Source: Oscillospiraceae bacterium (GTDB taxonomy: Bacteria > Bacillota > Clostridia > Oscillospirales > Oscillospiraceae). From it: DNA of 32,149 nucleotides. Positions 14,814 to 22,009 of the stretch are shown here, in pieces (within the stretch, counting starts at the first letter, position 1; each line of letters begins with the position of its first letter). The position numbers and the translations under genes are program-made. The stretch covers positions 1 to 32,149 of the forward strand of contig JAFVVH010000038.1 of assembly GCA_017502285.1 (NCBI GenBank), given 5' to 3'. The notes under the pieces were generated by a model. The model made no database searches. It was given only the letters and a program-made list of their open reading frames with translations, and was not told where the DNA came from.

Positions 14814-17477
14814 ATGAGAAACCTGAAGCGCGCTCTGAGTCTGGCTCTGGCTTCCGTTATGCTGCTGGGCATGATGGTCGTTGGTTCCAGCGCTGCTGCC
14901 TTCGCTGACGAAGCTGACGTCGTCAACAAGGAAGCTGTTACCATTACCGCCGGTCTGGGCCTGTTCGCTGGCACCGACGGCAAGTTCAACCCCAAGGACA
15001 CTGTTACCCGTGCCCAGATGGCCACCATCATCGTGAAGATGCTGTATGGCTCCGAGATCAATGCTGATCAGTTCAAGGGTGCTGGCAGCTTCTCCGACAC
15101 CGTCGCCTTCGAGGGCGGCTGGGCCGAGGGCTACATCAACCTGTGCGCCAGCCTGAAGGTCGTCTCCGGCTACGGCGACGGCACCTTCAAGCCCGGCCAG
15201 GCTGTTACCACCGCTGAGGCCGTGACCATGATCATCAATGCCCTGAAGGTCGACGCCGGCGAGGGCACCTGGCCCATGACCGTTATGGCCGCTGCCGAGA
15301 CCATGAAGCTGTTCGAGGATCTGGCTGTTAAGCCCGGCACCAACGAGGCTCTGTCCCGTGACGCTCTGGCCGGTATCGTTCTGAACGGCCTGAACTACAG
15401 CCCCTCCGACACCAACACCTACACCTACACTACTCCCGCTGGCAAGGTCTTCGAGTTCTCCTCCCTGACCGCTGCTCTGCAGAGCGTGGGCATTGATAAC
15501 GCCGACAACATCGACATCAGCCCCGCTGAGGACACCCTGATGAAGACCGTGTTCGAGGCTACCACCGCCGATGCTTACATTGTTGGCAACCAGGCTACCG
15601 GTCTGGAGTACACCGAGCTGTCCAACGGCCTGTGGCTGAACCTGGAGACCGGTCTGGACATGATCGGCCACTACGTCAAGGCTTACTACGCTGAGGAGTA
15701 TGTTGACGAGGACGAGCCCGGCATCGCTTACTGCGTTGTCGAGAACGCCGAGTACATCAAGGTCGCTGAGGCTACCACCACCAAGAAGGAGTACACCGCT
15801 GCCTTCGGTTCCACCAAGGACCTGACCCCCGCTGAGGGTGCTACCCCCGTGTACTTCAACGGCAACTACGTTGTTGACGCTGAGGGCGAGTTCGAGTACA
15901 ACTACGGCACCTGGGCTGCTGATGCCGGTACCTACGTCATCGGTGATGACAACACCATCATCGCCTACATTGCTCCCGCTTCCATCTATGCTGACAAGGT
16001 CGAGTCCATCAACACCCGCGTTGGCAACGAGTCCATCACTCTGGTTGGCGCTCGCAAGATCAACAACAACGAGACCGAGGACAAGATCGTTGAGTACGAC
16101 GGCATTGCCGAGGAAGACTACGTGACCTACGTGAAGATCGGCACCGGCGCTGACGCCATCTACAACCTGACCAAGGCTGCTTCCGTCCAGGGTCAGATCA
16201 CCCGTACCTTCACCGACGCTGACGAGAACGTCTGCATCGTTGTGAACGGCACCACCTATGTGCAGAAGACCTTCGCTGACAATGATACCGGCCTGGCCAC
16301 CTCCATCACCGACTGGGAAGACACCTACACCGTGTACCTGACCGCCGAGGGCGAGTGGATCGGCATTGAGGGCGTGACCGGCGCTGCCAACGTGTCCGAC
16401 GTCTACTATGTTGTGGGCACCTACGTTGTTGACTCCACCAACAGCTACGGCATCCCCGATTATACCACCTATGCCCAGACCATCGACATGGAGGGCAAGG
16501 AGACCCAGATCATTGTTGACATCGATTCTCTGACCGACGCCGGCGACTTCGCCGAGGCCGATGAGACTGACCTGGATCCTGTTGATCCCGTAGTCGGCAA
16601 GACTGACGCTCAGGCTGGCCTGTACACCTTCGAGAAGGCTACCGGCAAGGCCGGCCGTTCCGGTGTCATGGTTGCTACTGCTCTGACTACCACCGTGGCT
16701 GATGAAGAGGGCGAGATCTACAACGCCACTCTGGATTACACCACTCTGGACAGCAACGCTTTCTCCAGCAAGACCACCGAGGTCGAGGTGGGCGGCGACT
16801 ACGCCTTCCTGACCGCCAACACCAAGTTCATCGTGATCGAGGACAACATGGGCTCCGCTCTGGAGACCGCTGTGACCACCGGCACCATCACCAAGACCCT
16901 GTCTAAGGACGCTGAGATGATCCTGAGCCTGGACGCTGACGACAACAAGATCGTTGAGGTCGTTGTTATCGTTACCTCCGACATGAACGTTTCCTCCGAG
17001 GACATCATCTACATCTCTGCTGATCAGGTTGCTGCTGCTGCCAACATCGGCGCTGGCAAGGTCGACTACTCCGTTTACATGGTGACCGACGGCTCCGTGA
17101 AGACCGGCTTCGTGGCTGACGGCGAGTACGAGGGTGGCTTCTACACCTTCGAGTACGATGCTACTGAGAGCGTCTATACTCTGTATCCCACTTCCGCTGA
17201 GAAGGTCGGTGTTGAGTATAAGGGCGTCATCAACGGTAAGCTGAGAACTGACGACATGCCTCAGGGCTACGATGTCGCCGAAGGCGCTTACATCGTTGAC
17301 ACTCGTGCCGCTAAGGAGATCGAGGACAGCGAGACCTGCGACTACGCCATCGAGACTCTGGCTGATCTGAAGGCTGCTGCCAAGGATCACACCATCACTC
17401 TGGACCTGTTCCTGAATGATGACGAGGAGATCGAGGCCATCTTTGTTAAGACCGTCGTGGAGAACGTTGAGGCCTAA
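14814..17477 (+). CDS. S-layer protein with N-terminal SLH domains
   Basis: An exported surface-layer type protein of 887 residues. The signal peptide has the basic MRNLKRAL start and a hydrophobic core, with likely cleavage after AAAFA (near residue 31). Three SLH-like repeats follow (about 38-85, 95-145 and 155-195; typical pieces are GLFAGTDGKFNPKDTVTRAQ and VVSGYGDGTFKPGQAVTTAE), which bind pyruvylated wall polysaccharide. The rest is a long acidic, Thr/Val-rich beta-type region with few cysteines and no recognisable enzyme motif. Codon use is strongly biased (GCT alanine, CTG, ATC, AAC, AAG) in contrast to its neighbours, which with its strong promoter and AAGGAGG site indicates very high expression. 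Confidence 0.92.
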   Translation: MRNLKRALSLALASVMLLGMMVVGSSAAAFADEADVVNKEAVTITAGLGLFAGTDGKFNPKDTVTRAQMATIIVKMLYGSEINADQFKGAGSFSDTVAFEGGWAEGYINLCASLKVVSGYGDGTFKPGQAVTTAEAVTMIINALKVDAGEGTWPMTVMAAAETMKLFEDLAVKPGTNEALSRDALAGIVLNGLNYSPSDTNTYTYTTPAGKVFEFSSLTAALQSVGIDNADNIDISPAEDTLMKTVFEATTADAYIVGNQATGLEYTELSNGLWLNLETGLDMIGHYVKAYYAEEYVDEDEPGIAYCVVENAEYIKVAEATTTKKEYTAAFGSTKDLTPAEGATPVYFNGNYVVDAEGEFEYNYGTWAADAGTYVIGDDNTIIAYIAPASIYADKVESINTRVGNESITLVGARKINNNETEDKIVEYDGIAEEDYVTYVKIGTGADAIYNLTKAASVQGQITRTFTDADENVCIVVNGTTYVQKTFADNDTGLATSITDWEDTYTVYLTAEGEWIGIEGVTGAANVSDVYYVVGTYVVDSTNSYGIPDYTTYAQTIDMEGKETQIIVDIDSLTDAGDFAEADETDLDPVDPVVGKTDAQAGLYTFEKATGKAGRSGVMVATALTTTVADEEGEIYNATLDYTTLDSNAFSSKTTEVEVGGDYAFLTANTKFIVIEDNMGSALETAVTTGTITKTLSKDAEMILSLDADDNKIVEVVVIVTSDMNVSSEDIIYISADQVAAAANIGAGKVDYSVYMVTDGSVKTGFVADGEYEGGFYTFEYDATESVYTLYPTSAEKVGVEYKGVINGKLRTDDMPQGYDVAEGAYIVDTRAAKEIEDSETCDYAIETLADLKAAAKDHTITLDLFLNDDEEIEAIFVKTVVENVEA

Positions 17478-17521
17478 TCTCAACCTCTGTTGATGGGATC
17501 AAAAACTTAACACAATAAGTT

Positions 17522-17560
17522 CAGCGCCCACTCCTTCGGGAGTGGGCGCTGTTTTATTTT
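17522..17560 (+). terminator. Strong terminator after the S-layer gene
   Basis: A 13-bp perfect stem (17522-17534 with 17539-17551) closes on a C(TTCG)G tetraloop, an exceptionally stable type, and is followed by a T-rich run to 17560. Confidence 0.95.
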
Positions 17561-17858
17561 ATGTGCCCGAGCCGCCGTGAGCAGCGCGGATGGACTGGAG
17601 CGAGGAATACAAACCAAGCAAACAAAGTTTGCTGTTTGTGTTCCGAGTCGCAAGGAAGCCGAGCGTCGCGAACAGGCGAGGCATGTTACCATTATGCGTC
17701 CAAGCACCCGGGAGCAGGCCAATAGACTCCGGAGCGGATGGGCAGAGTCCAAGACTGGACTTGTCCGGTCTGAGTCTGCCCGTAGTCGTAGGAGTTATTG
17801 GCCGTCGCGGAGGGTGCGAGGCGTGTTACTATTTATGCGCCCGAGCCGTATTGAGCAG
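17554..17858. repeat. Gene-free segment with a threefold imperfect repeat and hairpins
   Basis: The 386 bp between the S-layer stop and the next gene hold no convincing gene. Three related copies of a roughly 32-bp sequence occur in the same orientation: about 17554-17584, 17684-17717 and 17824-17858. The common pattern is TTATGYGYCCRAGCC followed by a GAGCAG end. Copies 2 and 3 also share GCGAGGCRTGTTACY just before it. Between them lie a 7-bp hairpin (17617-17623 with 17627-17633) and a long two-part hairpin (17740-17781). Short open frames on the plus strand have no ribosome site. It may be an intergenic repeat family or the decayed remains of an insertion. Confidence 0.6.
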
Positions 17859-17863
17859 GACAC

Positions 17864-18388
17864 TCAGCCGATAGCCAGATAGCGGTAGGTCAGAGTAGCA
17901 TCGTTATATTGGGCCAGTGCGGCATCATTTGTGTACCAGCTGACCGTTTTGCCGTTCCAGATCAGATTCAGGATTATGGTCAGAAAGTTTGCGCCGTATC
18001 GGTTGGTGTCCAGGGAGACGGTGGCGGTGGACGCGCCCCGGATGGCCACCAGAGGGCTCATGGTTTCCGCCGTGGACATGTCCTTTTGATTGTTCGTGCC
18101 CACCGGTTCCGGGGCCACAATGAGCAGCTTTGGTTCAAAGGCGAAGGTGAGGGAGTTTGGGTTTCCCGCGCCGTAGGTGCCGGTGCCCACGTAGCTGCCC
18201 AGAGCGAATTTGGGCAGCGCGGCGGTCAGCGTCTGCTCGATTTTCTGGTCGGCCCCTTTGAGTTCCTCCTTCAGTGCCAGCAGAGCCTGTTCGGTTTTCA
18301 GGTTGTCCTCGTTGAAGTCTGCCATAATCACACTGTCGGACAGTGCCCACTGGTTCAGACCGTAGGTTTGGGTATGATTGCTTGCCAT
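17864..18388 (-). CDS. Orphan phage tail-fibre-like protein
   Basis: A 174-residue protein resembling the small tail-associated proteins of Firmicute phages. Residues 1-40 carry the family's opening pattern (HTQTYGLNQW, then MADFNEDNLKTEQALLAL), followed by a short coiled coil (about 35-60). A beta-rich C-terminal domain starts at FALGSYVGTGTYGAG and continues with LTFAFEPKLLIV and LTYRYLAIG, as in phage structural proteins. The longer frame starts at 18418, but ATG 18386-18388 is chosen because AAGGAGG lies 9 nt upstream. No other phage gene is nearby, so it is a solitary remnant or a domesticated gene. No obvious promoter; two hairpins precede it. Confidence 0.7.
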   Translation of the reverse strand: MASNHTQTYGLNQWALSDSVIMADFNEDNLKTEQALLALKEELKGADQKIEQTLTAALPKFALGSYVGTGTYGAGNPNSLTFAFEPKLLIVAPEPVGTNNQKDMSTAETMSPLVAIRGASTATVSLDTNRYGANFLTIILNLIWNGKTVSWYTNDAALAQYNDATLTYRYLAIG

Positions 18389-18405
18389 AAAATATCCTCC
18401 TTGTT

Positions 18406-18430
18406 TATGATGGGGCAAAAGCCCCTCATA
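18406..18430 (-). promoter_or_regulatory. Leader hairpin just upstream of the phage-like gene
   Basis: TATGA-T-GGGGC (18406-18416) pairs with GCCCC-TCATA (18421-18430) around loop AAAA, with one bulged T. It abuts the ribosome site of the minus-strand gene, so it could act as a leader structure or as a partial terminator of anything upstream. Confidence 0.45.
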
Positions 18431-18446
18431 ATAGGTAGGAACAGGG

Positions 18447-18476
18447 GCAAAGTTGCACGTTTGCGTGCAACTTTGC
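18447..18476. repeat. Perfect 13-bp inverted repeat between divergent genes
   Basis: GCAAAGTTGCACG (18447-18459) and its exact reverse complement (18464-18476) flank TTTG. No T run follows on either strand, so it is not a standard terminator. It lies about 28 bp upstream of the transporter promoter's -35 and may be an operator or an RNA hairpin in the phage-like gene's leader. Confidence 0.55.
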
Positions 18477-18504
18477 TGTGATATTATTTGAATTGCGTCC
18501 GCTC

Positions 18505-18533
18505 TTGACGGGACAGGCGGTGCGTGGGATAAT
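18505..18533 (+). promoter_or_regulatory. Promoter of the cation-efflux gene
   Basis: TTGACG (18505-18510), a 17-nt spacer and GATAAT (18528-18533), about 35 bp upstream of the proposed start codon. Confidence 0.72.
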
Positions 18534-18567
18534 AATTCAATAACAACTTGCTTTGGGAGTGATCTCT

Positions 18568-19746
18568 TTGACAGACTTGCTGATCCGATGGTTCGTACCC
18601 AACGGGGAGCAGACCCGTGATGCCTCGGTGCGAAGGCAATACGGGCGGCTGGCCGGGGGCGTTGGAATTGGAGTGAATTTACTGCTGTTTGCCGTCAAGC
18701 TGTTGGCGGGCATTCTGACCGCTTCGGTGGCGGTGCTGGCGGACGCGTTCAACAACCTGTCCGATGCGGGAACGTCCATCGTTACACTGGTGGGCTTTTA
18801 TCTGGCCGGACAGGAGGCGGATGAAGAGCATCCTTTTGGGCACGGCCGCATGGAGTATCTGGCCGGATTGATCGTTTCTCTGGCCATTCTGCTGGTTGGG
18901 TTTGAACTTGGAAAGTCCTCCGTGGAGAAGATCCTGCATCCGGAGCCGGTGGAGTTTTCCCTGCTGTCCACGTTGATTTTGGCCCTTGCGGTGCTGGTCA
19001 AGCTGTGGCTGTTCCGGTTCAACCGGGCGCTGGGGCGGCGCATTGAGTCTGCCGCCATGCAGGCCACTGCCGCTGATTCCCTGATGGATGCCATCGCTAC
19101 GGCGGTGGTACTGGTCAGCGGACTGATCGGGTGGCGGTTTGGGTGGAACGTGGACGGATGGGTGGGTGTGCTGGTGGCACTGTTCATCCTGAAAGCGGGT
19201 CTGGACGCGGCCAAGGAGACGTTGGACCCCCTGCTGGGCCGTCCTATGGACCCGGAGCTGGCGCAAGACATTGATCAACTGGTGCTGGACCATCCTTATA
19301 TCATGGGCATACACGATCTGGTGTATCACGATTACGGGCCGGGGCGGGCCATGATGTCCTTCCACGCAGAGGTGCCTGCCGACGGCGACCTGCTGGCCAT
19401 CCACGATGTGATCGACCATATTGAGCGAGAACTGAAGCAGCGCAACGGCATTGAAACCGTTATCCACATGGATCCCATCGTGCAGGATGAGGGTACCGAA
19501 CAGCTGCGCAGGCAGATCGAGGGGCTGGCAAAGCAGATGGACCAAAGGCTGACCATCCACGATTTCCGCATTACCGCGGGACCCATTCACACCAACCTGC
19601 TCTTTGATGTGGTGGTGCCCTACGGTTTTTCCATGACCGACGCGCAGGTAAAGAAAGAGTTGGCCCGGCGGGTAAAGGAACTGTCTGACAAGTATTATGC
19701 CGTGATCGAGGTGGACCGCTCCTTCGTGGAGTGCAGGGAACACTGA
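18568..19746 (+). CDS. Cation diffusion facilitator (CDF) family transporter
   Basis: A proton-coupled efflux transporter for divalent metals such as zinc, manganese or iron. The 392 residues contain six membrane helices in the first ~215, with the metal-site motifs ADAFNNLSDAG (helix 2) and AADSLMDAIAT (helix 5) and the HPFGHGRMEYL loop. A cytoplasmic dimerisation domain follows, and a second C-terminal extension (about 300-392) makes it longer than basic CDFs. TTG 18568 is chosen, giving L/MTDLLIR, because GGGAG lies 8 nt upstream; the frame also allows TTG 18553 or GTG 18559, which would place the ribosome site inside the gene. Metal specificity cannot be read with confidence. Confidence 0.9.
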   Translation: MTDLLIRWFVPNGEQTRDASVRRQYGRLAGGVGIGVNLLLFAVKLLAGILTASVAVLADAFNNLSDAGTSIVTLVGFYLAGQEADEEHPFGHGRMEYLAGLIVSLAILLVGFELGKSSVEKILHPEPVEFSLLSTLILALAVLVKLWLFRFNRALGRRIESAAMQATAADSLMDAIATAVVLVSGLIGWRFGWNVDGWVGVLVALFILKAGLDAAKETLDPLLGRPMDPELAQDIDQLVLDHPYIMGIHDLVYHDYGPGRAMMSFHAEVPADGDLLAIHDVIDHIERELKQRNGIETVIHMDPIVQDEGTEQLRRQIEGLAKQMDQRLTIHDFRITAGPIHTNLLFDVVVPYGFSMTDAQVKKELARRVKELSDKYYAVIEVDRSFVECREH

Positions 19747-19785
19747 TTTAACAGATTATTCACCTATATCTGTCTGGGTTTGGTT

Positions 19786-19791
19786 TATAAT
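19786..19791 (+). promoter_or_regulatory. Possible -10 element for the two-component operon
   Basis: A perfect TATAAT lies 50 bp upstream of the response regulator start, but I find no acceptable -35 hexamer at normal spacing. It may need an activator, possibly the regulator itself. Confidence 0.35.
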
Positions 19792-19841
19792 AAGGGCATA
19801 AAACACCTGCGGAAGGCAGAAAGAAAGGTTTGGTGCAGCGT

Positions 19842-20534
19842 ATGGCCAGAAAAGTGCTGATCATTGAGGACGATAACAACATTGCCGAACTGCTTCATCT
19901 CTATTTGGAGAAGGAGGGCTTTACCACCTGCGTGGCCCGGGACGGCGGCAAGGGCGTAGAGCAATTTCGCGCGTTTCAGCCCGATCTGATCCTGCTGGAC
20001 ATTATGCTGCCCGTTATGGACGGCTGGTCTGTACTGAAAAAAGTGCGTGAGGAAGGGGATATTCCCGTCATCATGCTCACAGCCAAGGGCGAGGTGGAGG
20101 ACCGGGTGTCCGGCCTGGAAAGCGGCGCGGACGACTACATCGTCAAGCCCTTTGAGATGAAAGAGGTGCTGGCCCGCATCCACGCGGTGCTGCGCCGGAC
20201 CGGCGCGGAGGAGGACGGCGGAGAGAAAAAGCTGGCCTTCGACAAGCTGGTAGTCAATCTGGACTCCTACGAGTTGCTGGTGGACGGTCAACGGGTGGAC
20301 ACCCCGCCCAAGGAGCTGGAGCTGCTGTTCCATCTGGCCTCTGCCCCCAACCGGGTCTTTACCCGCAATCAGCTGCTGGACGAGGTGTGGGGCTTTGACT
20401 ATTTCGGCGACAGCCGGACGGTGGACGTACACATCAAGCGCCTGAGAGAGAAGCTGGAGGGTGTGTCCCAGCAGTGGTCGCTCAAGACTGTGTGGGGTGT
20501 GGGCTATAAATTCGAGGTGGCCGGAAATTCCTGA
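19842..20534 (+). CDS. OmpR/PhoB-family response regulator
   Basis: A transcription factor controlled by phosphorylation from the adjacent kinase. The receiver domain (residues 1-115) has the acidic pair D10/D11, phosphoacceptor D53 in LILLDIMLPVMDGW, the MLTAKG threonine and the VKPF lysine. The C-terminal winged-helix DNA-binding domain (about 130-228) ends with the usual DYFGDSRTVDVHIKRLREKLE and VWGVGYKFE signatures. ATG 19842 gives the standard MARKVLIIEDD start; GTG 19833 and TTG 19830 are in frame but lie 4 nt or less from AGAAAGG. The kinase gene starts 28 bp downstream, so the two form an operon. Confidence 0.94.
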   Translation: MARKVLIIEDDNNIAELLHLYLEKEGFTTCVARDGGKGVEQFRAFQPDLILLDIMLPVMDGWSVLKKVREEGDIPVIMLTAKGEVEDRVSGLESGADDYIVKPFEMKEVLARIHAVLRRTGAEEDGGEKKLAFDKLVVNLDSYELLVDGQRVDTPPKELELLFHLASAPNRVFTRNQLLDEVWGFDYFGDSRTVDVHIKRLREKLEGVSQQWSLKTVWGVGYKFEVAGNS

Positions 20535-20562
20535 TAAATCAGAAGAAATGGGGTGACGTGGG

Positions 20563-21996
20563 GTGAATACGTTTTACAAACGGCAGATGGCGATGCTGCT
20601 AAGCGTAGTGCTGCTGTCGTTCTTCCTGCTGTCGGGCGCGTTTACCCTGCTGTCCTACCGCTATGTGATCCAGGAGAAAAAGGACTCCATGTCTGCCAAC
20701 GCCCAGTACATTGCTGATTTTACCGGGAACTATCTGGGACAGGGCAACGAGATCCGGGACCGCTATTTTCAGATGTACGTGGCATCTCTGGCCCAGATCT
20801 CGGGGGCACACGTGATGCTCAGTGAGACCACCGGTGAGATCGTTTATGCCACCGACGGCGGTAAGTTTCAGTACATCGACTCGGTTGTGCCCCGGTCCAT
20901 CATCTCCCAGACCACCCGCAGGGGCGGTTATACCGGAATGACCGATCTGGGGGGCATTTACAGCGAGAACCGCTTTCTGACAGCGGAGCCTATTTACGGT
21001 GCCCTTCCCGGCGGCGGGGCGGTGGTGCGCGGGGTGGTGCTGGTGTCCACCAGCGCCTCCGGCATTTCCCAGCTGTGGCGGGCCATGGCCAATATCTTTT
21101 TCTTTACCAGCGTGGTGGTGCTACTGATCTCCATTGTGGCCGGAACCATCAGCTCCGCACGGCAGACCCGGCCGCTGAACGAGATTGCCGAGGCGGCCCG
21201 CAAGTTTGGACACGGGGAATTTGACGTGCGCATCCGGGGTTATGAGCACCGAAAGGACGAGGTGGGCGCGCTGGCAGAAGCGTTCAACAATATGGCAAGC
21301 TCATTGGAGAAGTCCGAGACTCAGCGCAATGAGTTTATTGCCAATGTTTCCCACGAACTGAAAACACCCATGACCACCATTTCCGGCTTTGCGGAGGGGA
21401 TTTTGGATGGGACCATTCCCCAGGAGCGGGAACGGGAGTTTTTACAGGTCATTGCCTCGGAGACCCGGCGGCTGTCCCGGCTGGTGCGCCGCATGCTGGA
21501 CATGTCCCGGCTGAAGGCGCTCAACGAGAACGTGACCGCACAGGAGCAGTTTGACATCAGTGAGGTAATGCTCCGGGTGCTGGTTAGTCTGGAGGGGCGT
21601 ATCACCGGACAGGGGCTGGATGTGGACACTTACATCCCGGAGGAGCCGGTAATGGTATGGGGCGACCCGGACGGCATTACCCAGGTATGCTATAACCTGT
21701 TGGACAACGCGGCCAAATTCGCCCGGCAGGGCAGCAATTTGACTGTACGGGTGGAACGCAAAGACGCAAAGGCGCTGGTTTCGGTGTCCAACTTGGGTGC
21801 GACCATCCCCGCCGAGGAGCTACCCCTACTCTTTGACCGGTTCCACAAGGCGGACCACTCCCGCAGTCAGGACCGGGATGGTGTGGGTCTTGGCCTTTAC
21901 ATCGTTAAGACCATTCTGGGCAATCTGAAAGAAGATATTACCGTAACCAGTGAGGATGGGGTGACCACCTTTACATTTACCCTGTCGCTGGCGTAA
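20563..21996 (+). CDS. Membrane sensor histidine kinase (HAMP-HisKA-HATPase)
   Basis: The sensor partner of the preceding regulator; 477 residues. One membrane helix (about 10-31), an extracellular region of roughly 140 residues without an obvious known sensor fold, and a second helix (about 176-197) precede a HAMP domain (RPLNEIAEAARKFGHGEFD). The HisKA domain contains the phosphoacceptor H264 in NVSHELKTPMTT. The ATPase domain shows the N box YNLLDNAAKFA and a G box DRDGVGLGLYIVK. The start is GTG 20563 with GGGGTGA 6 nt upstream. The next gene, an HtrA protease, starts 13 bp after the stop, suggesting sensing of envelope damage. Confidence 0.94.
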   Translation: MNTFYKRQMAMLLSVVLLSFFLLSGAFTLLSYRYVIQEKKDSMSANAQYIADFTGNYLGQGNEIRDRYFQMYVASLAQISGAHVMLSETTGEIVYATDGGKFQYIDSVVPRSIISQTTRRGGYTGMTDLGGIYSENRFLTAEPIYGALPGGGAVVRGVVLVSTSASGISQLWRAMANIFFFTSVVVLLISIVAGTISSARQTRPLNEIAEAARKFGHGEFDVRIRGYEHRKDEVGALAEAFNNMASSLEKSETQRNEFIANVSHELKTPMTTISGFAEGILDGTIPQEREREFLQVIASETRRLSRLVRRMLDMSRLKALNENVTAQEQFDISEVMLRVLVSLEGRITGQGLDVDTYIPEEPVMVWGDPDGITQVCYNLLDNAAKFARQGSNLTVRVERKDAKALVSVSNLGATIPAEELPLLFDRFHKADHSRSQDRDGVGLGLYIVKTILGNLKEDITVTSEDGVTTFTFTLSLA

Positions 21997-22009
21997 GGAG
22001 AGCGTTGTT

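Noticed and set aside
14700-17483. A 927-codon open frame on the minus strand opposite the S-layer gene
   Set aside because: It mirrors the biased codons of the S-layer gene, has low-complexity Val/Gly/Asp composition and no ribosome site, and spans both the promoter and the coding region of a well-supported gene.
17554-17858. Possible CRISPR array
   Set aside because: Only three diverged copies with about 100 bp between them and no cas genes.
17577-17882. Two overlapping short plus-strand frames (about 94-101 codons) in the repeat segment
   Set aside because: No ribosome site, Arg/Ser-rich noise composition, and they lie directly on the imperfect repeats.
18447-18476. Terminator for the phage-like or transporter gene
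   Set aside because: The stem is perfect, but no T run follows on either strand and it lies upstream of both genes.
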